From: Alentia gelatinosa
Lineage: Eukaryota > Annelida > Polychaeta > Phyllodocida > Polynoidae
NCBI GenBank assembly: GCA_950022655.1
Contig: OX465579.1
Span: forward strand, 15,413,088 to 15,477,087
Direction: 5' to 3'
Length of the DNA stretch: 64,000 nt
Shown here: in pieces, positions 24,456 to 36,415 of the stretch
Layout: the number at the start of each line of letters is the position of its first letter
Numbering within the stretch: the first letter of the stretch is position 1
The notes under the pieces: generated by a model
Database searches by the model: none
The model's input: only the letters and a program-made list of their open reading frames with translations
What the model was told of the DNA's origin: nothing
Translations under genes and position numbers: made by a program

Positions 24456-24562
24456 GTAAGTGTCAAAGAACCCCCACCAACCTCTTACAGTACTCCTCCA
24501 CCCTCCTCTCGCCACTCGCCTCCTACTCTATCTCTGCCTCAGTCTCTATCTCCTTCTCTTTC

Positions 24563-24572
24563 TCCTACATAG

Positions 24573-24629
<57 letters not shown>

Positions 24630-24940
24630 CTGTCTCTCTGTAAGTCCTATCTGCTTCTCTCTGTCTCTTTCTATGTCTCTCCCTATATCTTACTGACTCC
24701 CTCTCTCTTTCTCTCTGTCTCTGTCTCTGTCTCTATGTCTCTGTCTCTCTCTCTCTCTCTCCTGTAGCTCTGTAACTCCTATCTGCTTCTCTCTGTCTCT
24801 TTCTGTATCTCTTAATGACTCCCCCTCTCGCTCTCTGTCCCTGTCTCTTTCTTTCTGTATTTTACTCTCGCTTTCTTTCCATGTTTCTACTGCTGGCATC
24901 TCTATATCTTTCTTTACATGTATCTAGTTGTCTCTGCCCC

Positions 24941-24997
<57 letters not shown>

Positions 24998-25258
24998 GTC
25001 TGTCTCTCTCTCTCCGTCTCTCTCTGTCTCTCTCTGTCTCGCTCTCTCCCTCTCCGTCTCTCTTTCATTTCCCTCTCCCTCTCTCTCTCCTTCTCCCTCC
25101 CCCTCTCTCTCCATATCCTCCTCCCTTTCCCTCTCTCCCTCTCTCTCCCTCTCTCTCCCTCTCTCTCCCTCTCTCTCCCTCTCTCTCCTTCCCTCTCCAT
25201 CTCCTTCTCCCTCTCACCCTCTCCCCCTTCCTCTCTCTCCCTCAATCTCTCTCGCTGT
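24563..25258. repeat. (CT)n-rich polypyrimidine tract, about 700 bp
   Basis: Dominated by CTCTCT with interspersed GTCTCT and CCTCTC blocks. It lies in the first visible intron, starting about 110 bp after the exon 1 donor. The tract yields meaningless Ser-Leu repeat ORFs. Confidence 0.95.
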
Positions 25259-25839
25259 GTATTCATCTTTCTCTACCGCCTTCTGCACTTTGTGTTTTTT
25301 TCAAGAGTCCTACCTTTATACAGTAAATCTTTCCTCTTTCGACTGCCTCTCTTTGATGCTGGGGTTTATGTTTATAGTCGCACTTTCTTTTATATAACAG
25401 CGTAGAAACGTAATAAGATAAACTTGAATTGTAGGTTACTTCAGAGCCGCAGCCGTTTACCACTTTAAGATGCTAGTTTAAAGACATCACATTTATATTT
25501 TTCATACGTAGTCTTTTGACGCCGCCTCTTTACTACCACCAGACCAAATTCACTATGTCTGGCACGTTTTCCAGGCTGTATAAAGACACATACTCTCACG
25601 AAAATCTTCCATTTAAGATATCGATCCCCGAACCTTATTGCTAACACTAATTAGAGAGCTTCATTCATTGCCTCCCACCAAGACGATTCTACTAGATCTG
25701 ATAGCTGCAGCATTTATGGACCTTGGGACGTGAGTGCGCTTAGGGGAAGCGCTCGGAGAGTGTGTGGGTAGCGGGGGGGAGAGTGGGAGGGACAACGCTT
25801 GGTAGACTGTAAATAGAACCTCGGTGTCTCACTGATCTG

Positions 25840-26045
25840 AGGTCCCATGTCCGCCTGCCCACGCCAATTATTATTCTTGGTCCAATATTGCGTGCCTCCG
25901 CCCGATATTGCCGACGGCTCGCCACGATGTCCACAATCTGTGAGGTGCCCAGAGAGCCGCGGGGGATTGTGGGCCACAGTGTCGGCCATGTCGGCCATGT
26001 CACGTGATTGATGTGACGTCAGAGGTTCCATATCGCAGGCCCTCA
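25840..26045. promoter_or_regulatory. GC-rich intronic patch with E-box and CRE
   Basis: Unique sequence with GTCACGTGAT (26000-26008), a full TGACGTCA (26014-26021) and a tandem GTCGGCCAT pair. Candidate enhancer or alternative promoter in intron 1; only motif evidence. Confidence 0.35.
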
Positions 26046-26984
26046 CGACATAATCGTTCTATCTGGAGTCACACCCACTGATTGGGGCAAGGCTTTTGTG
26101 GCCTCCGAGCCGATATTAGAAAATTCTCGAGGAAAACTACGTTTGATGGAATAAAGAATGCAATCATCTTGTAAGGCTGACAGCGCAGAGTCAGAAGGGA
26201 ACCTATGGCCTTGACACTATTGGGAGTTAATGGAAACAAGGGTAAAGGGTACCCTATTACGGAAAAAATCACAGCACGCCAAATCATTGCTCCTGTTGCC
26301 CATTCAACCAGATGATTGTCGTTCGCATTTATTTTCGCCTGTATTGCAAAATTGATATAACGTGAAAAAGAAAATATGAGGCCAATTTTCTTTATTTTTA
26401 TTTAAAGATTTCCCTTCAAAATAATTTCAAAATATCAAATTATATGAAACCTGTTTTAATACTGATTTGCTTTTATGGTGTTTTTTTATGTTATATTCTC
26501 AAATGTAGGATGGTTATAGTAGATGTTGCCAGATTGTTTACATTTCGTTTTTTACCAGTTTTATCCCTCTGGTAATTGAATACATGTATTTCTACTCGGA
26601 ATATAATTGCTAGAATGAGATTCCTGTGAATGCTATGGACTTGGATCAGAATACCATGACAAAGTCAACTCAATTCCGAAAAGTTATAACCAGCTGCATC
26701 TAATAATCACCAAAACCAAATTTAGGAAGTTATTGAGTTGTACAACTATCTTACCTTGATCAGAATACAAAACGCAAGTTAATCATCAGTATCGTTTAAA
26801 ACCTCTAATTCAGGATATATACAATTGTAATGTCATCTCAATATTCATTGAGCATCTTACACGCTCAGGCGCGCTACCTATAGATCAGAGATATGTCAAT
26901 TTCAACGTGCCGCAAACAATATCACTATATGTGTGCCATCTCTGAGACAATAGTACGGTGCATAGGACCAGTATCCGGAGACAC

Positions 26985-27268
26985 ACCAAGCGAGAAACGC
27001 AGCGATTTCCAGAATTGCACACTGAAAATGGCGTGTATGTGAGGTGTTATTTCATAGGAATATCTTCCACCGATAATTTGATTTTTCTTTTCTTTTTTTT
27101 AAATTATCGGTGGAAGATATGAAATAATACCTCACAAACACGCCATTTTCAGCTTGAATAATTTAGGATCTAAGAAGCAATAACCAGGTAAAATATGAAA
27201 TGATAGCTCACATACACATCATTTTGTGTTGGCGATTCGGGAAATCGCCGCGTTTCTCGCTTGTTGTG
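26985..27268. mobile_element. Foldback element
   Basis: Arms GCGAGAAACGCAGCGATTT / AAATCGCCGCGTTTCTCGC and an inner near-perfect inverted ATATCTTCCACCGATAAT pair around a pyrimidine-rich loop. The middle right arm carries a small duplication. Confidence 0.7.
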
Positions 27269-27285
27269 TCTCTTGCATAAGTGCA

Positions 27286-27524
27286 TTAAGTGGAATTCAC
27301 ACCGTGGGATTCATGTACCTCACAGGGTTCAAAATCTCATGCGATTATGTTCCTTTTTAGGTGGAAATGTCTTTAACATTTTCAGGCCGGAAACATGTCT
27401 CAGGGAAATGAAACCCTATAATTTAGACGAAGAAATTGGGTTCGAGTACAGAATCTCAGCAGGATTTATCTCAGGAAAACACCCTGTGAGGTACATGAAT
27501 CCCATCGTGTGAATCCCACTTTAA
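27286..27524. mobile_element. MITE family H, TTAA-flanked
   Basis: TTAAGTGGAATTCACACCG and GTGTGAATCCCACTTTAA. Inner inverted GGGATTCATGTACCTCACAG / CTGTGAGGTACATGAATCCC. A second copy is at about 53158-53336. Confidence 0.82.
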
Positions 27525-27967
27525 GGGGGTGTTCCACTGGACCGACTGTAGCCGATTCCGTAGCCAGACAATCGCCGATTATTATCGGATGCCCTAGAAT
27601 TTCTCAAATCTTTGAAAATGGTCATTTATTAAACTATTTTTATCAGAATTAAATAAATTTCAATACGTGAGCCTCCTCTTAAGGGTCCAGGAACAATTCA
27701 TCGGATGAGAAATCGGCCTGGTGGATTTTACCCTTTAGATGAGTGCCCAGCTGACCATGACCTCATTCACCCAGGCAACTATAGATGTACATGTAGGTGG
27801 TTGCCAAGTGGGTAACAGCAACCTTTCCACTGACTGGATAAAACCAACTATTCTAATTTGTAATACATGTATTTTATCTTATAATTCCAGGCTCGTACAT
27901 CAATGATGAACATATCATTTGTTCCTAGTTGATGAATTTCTCTGTTGAATCATTACAGATGTTTCAG

Positions 27968-28067
27968 ACATTGGGGACCGTGGTCTACCTCGCCATGTCA
28001 GCTGACGCCACCTGTCGGGGCCTGCGCTCACCACGAGACGGCCCTCTCGTCATGGAGTTCACTCAAG
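27968..28067 (+). CDS. Exon 2: second half of the ECL/CF module
   Basis: The acceptor is taken at TTTCAG (27962-27967), because the join then reads CF|TLGTVVY, exactly parallel to CF|TFREKDG at exons 7/8. An alternative AG nine bases upstream (27957-27958) would add Met-Phe-Gln in frame, so NAG-type alternative use is possible. The donor is GTCAGT at 28068. It encodes LAMSADATCRGLRS and a Gly-containing tail. The cysteine lies 16 residues after the exon 1 CF cysteine, against 17 in the paralogous pair. It ends in phase 1. Confidence 0.82.
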
Positions 28068-28499
28068 GTCAGTGCAATGACCCAAGGTCACGTCATATTA
28101 GATTGGCCGCTACCTCTGTCTCCATTCTGTTCCGACTTAAAAGAGGTTGGTATGGTTCAATCCAGGCTGTGTCCACGAATTCTTGCACAAAGCTTTTTTT
28201 TTAAAGGTGGGATCTGGGAGCAAAAAATACTTATCAAGAAATATCCACAACTCATTAAGTTGGTAATAAAGTCTACCTTTATGGTTATTTTATTCAAAAT
28301 ACACACAAAAATAAAAATGAATTCGAGAGTAGGAAGTATCACATTCTCCAAGCATTGGTCCAGGTCATATGAAAGTCCTGCAGGGAGAGTCAGAGATACC
28401 TACAGCCTGTGGGTGATGGTGGCCGCAGTTTAACACTACCAAAGCTAACGTAGCGTAGCTCTGGTAGCCAGTGTAGGTCAGTTCAATGACAAAGGTCAC

Positions 28500-28665
28500 G
28501 TCATGTAGGCATACATACACAATATTGACTGGTTTCACATACAAGCGGTCGTAGGCTCCTAGGAGTTGAAGTGTAGTAATATCCGAGCGCCTTCGAGGAT
28601 ATTGCGCAGAGGCAACTCCGAGGAGCAAACAACAGCTTTTATCTGAAACCAGTCTATATTGTATT
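28500..28665. mobile_element. Long hairpin with GCGCCTTCG apex
   Basis: Arms ACAATATTGACTGGTTTCA and TGAAACCAGTCTATATTGTA, middle stem GGCTCCTAGGAGTTG / CAACTCCGAGGAGC, tip AATATCC/GGATATT around GAGCGCCTTCGA. It has the same architecture as the composite hairpins but no attached module was recognised. Confidence 0.6.
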
Positions 28666-28774
28666 TATTATCCACCTTTCCCTGACAAGTGGCGTATCGA
28701 TATTAGTTCATTTAGGCAAGCACAATTTTCATCATACGCACTATTTCTCTGTATGCTTTTTGCAGCCCGTAGAA

Positions 28775-29240
28775 TACAACATATCTGTATGCTCTGGGTA
28801 TGTAGATACACGCTGCCCATGTGTTTTCTATGGACACCTTGTATTAGGTGGATATATCTGTATGCTCCGGGTATGTAGATACATGCTGCCCATTTATTTT
28901 CTATGGACACCTTGTATTAGGTATATATATACCTGTGTGCTTCGGGTATGTAGATACACGCTGCCCATGTGTTTTCTATGGACACTTTTTATTAGGTATA
29001 TATATACCTGTATGCTCCGGGTATGTAGATACACGCTGCTCATGTGTTTTCTATGGCCACTTTGTATTAGGTGGATACAGAAAACATATGTGTGGTGTGT
29101 ATCTACATACCCGGAGCATACAGGTATATATATACCTAATAAAAAGTGTCACACTTTATATTAGGTGGATATATTTGTATGCTTCGGGTATGTAGATACA
29201 CGCTGCCCATGTGTTTTCTGTGGACACTTTGTATTAAGTG
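28775..29240. repeat. About 72-78-bp tandem repeat, ~6 units (one inverted)
   Basis: CGGGTATGTAGATACACGCT with TGTGTTTTCTATGGACAC recurs every 72-78 bp. Around 29075-29135 one unit is inverted, making a local palindrome within the array. Confidence 0.85.
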
Positions 29241-29696
29241 GATAATAGAAATAGGTCACCACCGCCGTATCAACCTCTGATGACGGCCAGTCACGGATAT
29301 CACCCTGCTGGTTCAATTGGATCATGAGAGTGGCGTGTGTGAGGCCCACGCCAACATGGTGGGGTAATACCTGATAATGACACAAGGTCAGGATCCTTGA
29401 GTGATCGAAGCCTTTCAATTATCACGTAACGATAGGAGAAGGAGGGATCTCTAAGTCAATCTGTCTGAATCGGTGCAAGGAAGGCGGCATGGAGTCAGTC
29501 AGTGCAGAGCGGTGTGGGTTATCTAAGGGCAGGAAGGGAATGAGATAAACAGGGTTAGAGGAACAAGGATGGATATATAAAGAAATGATTAGAAAAATCT
29601 TTTTCAGTAGTCTGTCCCCGCCTGCATCATGGAGGTGTGTGGAGTACAGACGTATAGAATTTGTTTTGTTTTTTATATATATAAAAATTAATTATA

Positions 29697-29852
29697 TATA
29701 GAACATCCTAACCATGCTGTACAAGTCACAGAACGAGATGGTAATTTACGGTTTGTACGGAACTCGGCGTAAACGCCTTGTTCCGTACAAACCGTAAATT
29801 ATCACTGAGTTCTGTGACTTGTGCAAGCATAGTTGGACGTTATATATTTACT
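29697..29852. mobile_element. Foldback hairpin family M, copy 1
   Basis: CCATGCTGTACAAGTCACAG and the complementary CTGTGACTTGTGCAAGCAT, converging on GGAACTCGGCG-TAAA-CGCCTTGTTCC. Flanked by TATATATA. Copy 2 at 54010-54165 has the same outer arms and a different apex. Confidence 0.75.
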
Positions 29853-30194
29853 ATATACCCGAAATTTAAAAAAAAACCATTAATTTAATTTGGCTTAACA
29901 ACCAATATTTTAATAGACGTGTATAGGAAGGTAGTCCGTATTTTCACTGGTCCGTGCAGTATTTTTACGATATATGGCGAAACGCTGCGTATCTACAGTA
30001 TATAAGACATGGGTATATAGTAAAATTAAGAAATCAATTCTCCTATAAGTCTAGGAGAGTCTAAAGGAAATAAGAGGAAATATGACAAAAAGGGACAAAT
30101 ATGAACCATAAATGGATGTATGAAAATGGCAGACTTTCTATGGTGTTGAGGGCTTTAAGACTGGAGAAGAGATAAATGCTGTGTGGCGCCAGCT

Positions 30195-30290
30195 GCTCAA
30201 TCACTGTCACGTCAGTGAGTGGTGAGCTGTGAAACTCGGGTGAGCTGCTCCGTGTCACGTGGGATCTATATACGCGGTTAACTGTTGTCA
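30195..30290. promoter_or_regulatory. Motif cluster before the 46-bp array
   Basis: TGTCACGTCAGTGA, TGTCACGTGGGA (E-box) and CTATATACGCGG lie within 90 bp, just upstream of the 46-bp minisatellite element. It could be an element promoter or chance. Confidence 0.25.
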
Positions 30291-30299
30291 CTCCAGTCC

Positions 30300-31590
30300 C
30301 AGTCAGTAGAAGCAGCCACTGCTGGGCAGCCTCATGATGCCCCAGTCACACTGGAGCAGCATTACCCCTAGACTTGCTCCAGTCCCTGCATCCTATGGCT
30401 ACCCTCCTCACTGGGATACAGGCTCCAGTACCTGCATCCTATGGCTACCCTTCTCGTTGGGATACAGGCTCCAAACCCTGCATCCTATGGCTACCCTCCT
30501 CACTGGGATGCAGGCTCCAGTCCCTGCATCCTATGGCTACCCTCCTCGCTGGAATACAGGCTCCAGTCCCTGCATCCTATAGCTACCCTCCTCACTGGGA
30601 TATAGGCTCCAGTCCCTGCATCCTATAACTACCCTCCTCGCTGGGATACAGGCTCCAGTCCCTGCATCCTATAACTACCCTCCTCACTGGGATACGGGAT
30701 CTAGTCCCTGCATCCTATGGCTACCCTTATCACTGGGATATAGGCTCCCGTCCCTGCATCCTATAACTACCCTCCTCACTGGGATACGGGATCTAGTCCC
30801 TGCATCCTATGGCTACCCTTATCACTGGGATATAGGCTCCAATCCCTGCATCCTATGGCTACCCTCCTTACTGGGATATAGGCTCCAGTCCCTGCACCCA
30901 ATGGCTACCCTCCTGACTGGGATGCAGGCTCCAGTCCCTGCATCCTATGGCTACCCTCCTCGCTGGGATACAGGCTCCAGTCCCTGCATCCTATGGCTAC
31001 CCCTTCTTGCTGGGATGCAGACTCCAGTCCCTGCCTCCTATGGCTATCCTCCTCATGGGGATATAGGCTCCAGTCCCTGCATCCTATGGCTACTCTTATC
31101 ACTGGGATGCAGGCTCCAGTCCCTGCATCCTATGGCTTACCCTCCTCACTGGGATACTGGCTCTAGTCCCTGCATCCTATGGCTACCCTCCTCACTGGGA
31201 TGCAGGCTCCAGTCCCTGCATCCTATGGCTACTCTTCTCGCTGGGATACAGGCTCCAGTCCCTGCATCCTATGGCTACCCTCCTCACTGGGATATAGGCT
31301 CCAGTCCCTGCATCCTATGGCTACCCTCCTCACTGGGATATAGGCTCCAGTCCCTGCATCCTATAGCTACCCTCCTTACTGGGATACAGGCTCCAGTCCC
31401 TGCATCCTATAGCTACCCTCCTTACTGGGATATAGGCTCCAGTCCCTGCATCCTATGGCTACTCTTCTCGCTGGGATACAGGATTTTGATTCATGGGCCA
31501 GTGAGGGAAGGATACATACTATAATGAACTTTATTCTGATTGTGATTTATCATTTAATGGATGTTCATAATAAATGACTTGAGTAAGTCT
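30300..31590 (+). mobile_element. 46-bp minisatellite-bearing dispersed element, expanded copy
   Basis: About 24 tandem copies (30368-31485) of a 46-bp unit beginning CTCCAGTCCCTGCATCC and ending CTGGGATACAG, followed by the tail ATGAACTTTATTCTGATT and the hairpin GACTTGAGTAAGTC. The same tail follows only two units at 45690-46180 and one unit at 1-347, so the array expanded inside a mobile element. Confidence 0.85.
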
Positions 31591-32394
31591 ACATTATCCC
31601 TTATCCCTGGATGAAAGGGAAGAGGCGACGTCTACGCACGTCTACGTTCTTCTACGCAGTTTGAGGTTACGAATGCGCGGTGATGTGCGTGGAAACACGG
31701 AGTTGCGTAGACGCAAATCGGATAGCGTAAACGAACGTAAACAAAACGTGGAAAAAAGCGGTGTCAAAATTACTTTAAAAGATTTTTTTTTACGTCTATC
31801 ATGTCCCTTAACATCACCATCTCATCAACTTTGTTGATATCATGTTTACTTTTGCATGTTTTCCCTATTATAGTTCAGTCAATGTATTATAATATATGAA
31901 TTGAGCCTTAAAAACCTAAACTGATGAATTAATGTTACAGTCGACAAAATGGAAGACCACCAACTTTGGTGAATTTTGTGTCAAAATAAATAAGAAATTG
32001 CACAAAAGGTATTATATAATCGGCCAGCCGTGCAATATGCCATATTCGGTTTCCATTGTCGGTCGGTGGAAACGCCACATGAGATTAATTCAGCGTAAGG
32101 CAAATGCAATCACAATAACATTCTCTTCTACGAATGAAATGAATCTTTCAGTTTCGATATTATATTCCATTAATTTTATGATCTTGGTTCAGACGGGGAT
32201 ATATCAAAGGTATTCAGACTACCAGGCTGTGAGTTTCATTTCGAAAGCTATTCAGGTGAAAAGCGGAGATCTCCAACGGTAATAGGACAGCCAATGATTG
32301 AAATTGAAATATGAAACCATGTGCTCTGAACGAAATTCCAGAAACCGTGTCCTTTATTAAATTACCCTTACGTCTAGCCATCTGTCTCGTCTCC

Positions 32395-32760
32395 TCTTAT
32401 CCTCTCTCCCATCCCACGCGCACCATATTTCTGTCTCCACCTCATTGAGATATCTCTCTATCTCTCTCTATCTCTCTCTGTCCCTCTCTCTGTTTCTCTC
32501 CTCTCCTCTCCCACGCGCACCATATTTCTGTCTCCACCTCATTGAGATATCTCTCTATCTCTCTCTATCTCTCTGTCTCTCTCTCTCTGTCCTTCTCTCT
32601 GTCTCTCTCCTCTCCTCTCCCACGCGCACCATATTTCTGTCTCCACGTCTCTGAGATATCTCTCTATCTCTCTCTATCTCTCTGTCTCTCTGTCTCTCTC
32701 TATCTCTCTCTGTCCTTCTCTCGGTCTCTCTCCTCTTCTCTCCCATCCACGTGCCATATT
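32395..32760. repeat. About 100-120-bp CT-rich tandem repeat, ~3.5 units
   Basis: Each unit carries CGCGCACCATATTTCTGTC, then GAGATATCTCTCTATC and a variable (CT)n tail; starts are at about 32408, 32509, 32616 and 32740. Confidence 0.85.
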
Positions 32761-32793
32761 TCCCATTCTCCGTCCTTACCTCATCCCTGGTAT

Positions 32794-33303
32794 TTAAAGG
32801 CATATCCTACAATCCACAGTGGAGCCACCTGGTGATTTTTAGATGTTGTCAATTATTAGTTAAAACTGGTTTCTTGGGACTCATTTAAATTCTACATGAG
32901 CAAATTTGATATTTGGTCCAGTTTATCCAAACTTAATAGGTAAAATAGGCCAATTTACATTCGTTTGATTTACATAGGAAATGTACTGAAAAATATAGTT
33001 TTCTTCAATTCTTTCAAAAACAAGGAGGGTGACCTATGGTTTTTAAAACTTGAATAAGTAGTACTATTGGGTCCTATATTCTGTGAAAGTTTGAGGAAAA
33101 TGACATGGGTTTACTATGTAATGAAATACATTTTAGAATTTCTATATATTCTAATATAAAATTATCATAATATTGATCTATAAATCAAAAACTAGCACGG
33201 TGACCACCGAGTTTTAGGTTAGATATGTGTTCCACAACACTTGAAGATCATTTTAGTAAATTTTCAGGAAATTGACATGGGTTTTAATTTTCAAGCCAAA
33301 TTG
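32794..33303. mobile_element. MITE family B, 3'-truncated copy
   Basis: TTAAAGGCATATCCTACAAT with GCCACCTGGTGATTTT next to the end. The interior aligns inverted to 14168-14679, but the far terminus has decayed. Confidence 0.65.
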
Positions 33304-33604
33304 TACGAAAAGAATTACTCGATGGGCGATAATGTTACAAACATAAGCCAATTAGCCAGTGATAGAAGGGGGAGAAACAATTTGATTTAAATCACACTTG
33401 GTCTATAGGCACTGAAAATACGCCATTCATTTTGGTTCGCTATGTCATCTCACCCGGCTTTACCTCATGAGATTATTCTGCAATAGTGGTATATTTTCAG
33501 CGATTATGGATCTAGATTTGGTTCCTTTTTGCTATCTTGATCTATCACTTTGGCAGTTGTTACTGGTTATACCTCTGTCGCTGTGCCTCTGTCTATGTAT
33601 CTAT

Positions 33605-33740
33605 CTTTATTAACTCACCCCTGGTACAAGTTTAGCCATAGGAATAACATTAGAAAAAATACTCAACGATCACCCCCGTAAAGTGACAATACTACGCCAC
33701 GGCCGTGGCGTAGTGAATTTGAAATGACGTCATATGGATT
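33605..33740. mobile_element. Degenerate module with 24-bp perfect palindrome
   Basis: Has ACTCACCCCTGG, a decayed core TAGCCATAGGAATAACATTA and then a perfect palindrome at 33691-33714 (half-site ACTACGCCACGG), followed by ATGACGTCAT. The order matches the module elements. Confidence 0.5.
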
Positions 33741-34036
33741 TGCTAAGTCTAGATCTATTCTAATTATTGTGAAATTTTGATTATATTTAATGTTATAAAA
33801 AGGGCTCAGATAAAACCAGAACCGCACTCGAATCGTAAAATATACAAAACTCCACTCGTTTGAATGGGCCATATAAATCATCACTGGGTTTCTCCTCGAT
33901 GACGATTGCGGCCCATCCAAACTCGTGGAGTATTGTCTATTTATACGATTCTCGATGCAGTTCTATATAATCACCCGATAGAAACTGAAGCAAGATTGAA
34001 CTGGCTAAAAACAGAGCCACCTTTAAAGGAGTTTAA

Positions 34037-34667
34037 GGGGGCCCTCCCACCTACTACGATTAAGTCTACGATTAACCCTTTGGCCGCGTCGGCGACAAAC
34101 TAAAAAATATCGTGGAGGTGTCGGCGACGAACTCGTCAATTAGTCAGGTTTTGTCGTCGACAAACTCGCTGCGCGCCGACGGGCTACGACGGGCTACAAC
34201 AAAAAACATTAATCGTAGAGGATCTACGAAATTCAAACATGTTTGTATTTCGTAGCGCATCATAGTGTATCGGCGACAAATACGACGGGGAAAATCTCTT
34301 TTATATGTGAACTAGTTAAAGGAAAATTACGAAACTTACAGATCCGGTAGGTCATATAATGAGGATATTGCACTGCGAATTTGGAGTCATTCTATTAAGG
34401 CTAAGGGTCTCAAATTATTATAACGATGCTTTATTTCGTTGAATTATAACTGATTTTAAATATGCTACCTCGAATTCATAGTTAAAAGAGTTTTCCCGCT
34501 CTTTTTTTGTCGCCGACAAGCCGGATGAAAATAAAAACCCTTCTGATACGCTACGATGGGCTACGATTAAGTTCCCGACGGCAGTGCGTTGTCGCCGACA
34601 CGCACTGCCGTCGGGAACTTAATTGCAGCCCGTCGTAGCGCGTCGTAGTAGGTGGGAGGGCCCCCTA
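34037..34667. mobile_element. MITE with GGGGGCCCTCCCACCTACTACGA termini
   Basis: Left GGGCCCTCCCACCTACTACG and right CGTAGTAGGTGGGAGGGCCC are perfect inverted repeats. The interior has inverted GTCGGCGACAA and GTTCCCGACGGCAGTGCG motifs. Its termini resemble family D. Confidence 0.78.
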
Positions 34668-34672
34668 AGTGT

Positions 34673-35223
34673 AAAGACCAACGCACACTAGGCGACTTTT
34701 CCCGTTTTTAGCGGAAAAGTCGCCGTAAAACTCCCCTTGAGACATTTTTACGGTACAATATCGCTACGTGTGCCATGGTTTCCTTGCGATATCGCAGACC
34801 CCATTAGGCACCCCCTTTTCACCCCCTTTCCCCCCTGCTGTTTTTGGGTTTGTCGCCGACTTTCCCTTGAGACTTTCCTTGAGACTTTCAAATATAACAT
34901 GTTATATTTTATCGCTTGAGACTTTTGACTTTTGCCCCAACTCGCATCCATTTTCTGGATACCAGAAGTCAGTTATCCATTGTTGAGACTTTCTGCAAGG
35001 AAAAGTCTCAAGGAAAGTATCAAGGAAAGTCTCAAGGTGTGCATGGATAGGCCTAGAGATTTTCGGTAAACCTCCTGCTGGGGGGACCGACGCTCGAGCA
35101 AAATTTGTCGGCGACTTTTCCCGACCCCTGCTGTGTTTATTGCACCCCCCTTGCGATATTTTTCCCAAAAAGTCTCAAGCATATCGCAAGGAAAAAAGTC
35201 ACCTAGTGTGCGTTGGTCTTTAT
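34673..35223. mobile_element. MITE family G (AAAGACCAACGCACACTAGG termini)
   Basis: AAAGACCAACGCACACTAGG / CCTAGTGTGCGTTGGTCTTT, exact inverted repeats. Inside are repeated CTTGAGACTTT motifs and inverted GTCGCCGAC. It starts six bases after the preceding MITE ends. Confidence 0.85.
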
Positions 35224-35604
35224 AGCAAGCCTTACTCAGCATGGGCAGAAAAGTGCCTTGCTGTATCCATGGTTGGGTGATATTTTTGGCACAACTTGTT
35301 ATGTTCAGTTGGACCAACCTTCCCGACACCGTTATACTCTAAGCAGGCTCAGACACGAACTTCTCCGCTCACTTATGCTCCTTATTTGACCCCCAAAGGC
35401 AGCGAGCTGACCACACAACGTCAGTAGTGGGTCTTTATGAGCAGATGGCACCTTCTTGTTCCGATCAAATCATCCACTTAATCTGACAGCCGCGACAAGA
35501 AAACACGCAATACTCCTGTTATGGTATTGGCCATTATACAGTTGTGCCTTACGGGGCAATCTGCACTCTACTGTGACTCATACTGTGCCAGCGATATGAA
35601 GAGG

Positions 35605-35690
35605 TGTTGTAGTTTTATCCTACCCCTAATAAAAAAACTCCATAGGCTTAACATTAGTGGACTGTATTTGGTCTATGGTGCAGGAAAATG

Positions 35691-35763
<73 letters not shown>

Positions 35764-36080
35764 TTGGCAACAATAGGGACTATTTCTTTGCTCTATATCT
35801 CAAAGAGACTTTTTTCAATTATACCATGGCTTTGAGGCTGTATACAACAGATTTGAATCCGCATTCCAGAGTTATGGAGTTATGGTCCCCATACACTTTC
35901 AATGGGGTCTTTGTATACAATGGATAATAAAAACCTTTGAGGTGGGGTATATAAACCTTTGAGGTGGGGTATATATATAAACCTTACCAGGTATCCACGT
36001 ACCTGTATCTGACAGGTTTTATATAATTGGTCGTGGTCCCCATGCATTCTAAACCGGGTCTTTGTCTACGATAGATAATA
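35605..36080. mobile_element. Nested repeats: module fragment, (TA)n, 22-bp-array family
   Basis: A module start (TTTATCCTACCCC with reverse core CTCCATAGGCTTAACATTAG) runs into (TA)n at 35695-35761. Then an element shares ACTATTTCTTTGCTCTATA and ACCATGGCTTTGAGG with 62294-62500, plus three inverted 22-bp minisatellite units at 35935-35985. Confidence 0.6.
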
Positions 36081-36377
36081 AAATCCATGTCCAACCTCTA
36101 CTCTCTTATCGCTACAGACGTATACGGGTGGCCGACTCATGCAATATAAACAATCATATGAAATTTCGTGATATTTCATGATAGTATGCTCCATAGGTTT
36201 GGCATGGAGACTCCGTATTAGGTGGGTAATAAAATCCATGTCCAACTTCTACTCTCTTATGGCTACAGACGTATACGGGTGGCCGACTCATGCCATATAA
36301 ACAATCATATGAAATTTCGTGATATTTCATGATAGTATGCTCCATAGATTTGGCATGGAGACTCCGTACTAGGTGGG
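36077..36377 (+). repeat. Tandem duplication of the exon 3 acceptor and first codons (two pseudo-exon starts)
   Basis: Two units of about 150 bp repeat TCTACTCTCTTATNGCTACAG followed by ACGTATACGGGTGGCCGACT, the exact 3' splice region and first 20-odd bases of exon 3, at 36097 and 36248. The true exon has the same at 36395. Both copies then diverge to a TAA after ten in-frame codons; GTGGGTAATA, a possible donor, lies 100 bp further. Confidence 0.85.
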
Positions 36378-36415
36378 TAATAAAACCTCCAACCTCTACT
36401 CTCTTATCGCTACAG

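Noticed and set aside
24302..25405. Ser/Leu-rich and Arg/Glu-rich ORFs
   Set aside because: Translation of the (CT)n tract and its complement; only 24346-24455 has exon features.
30334..31524. Ala-Ser-Tyr-Gly-Tyr repeat ORFs
   Set aside because: Caused by the 46-bp minisatellite; the frames shift between units.
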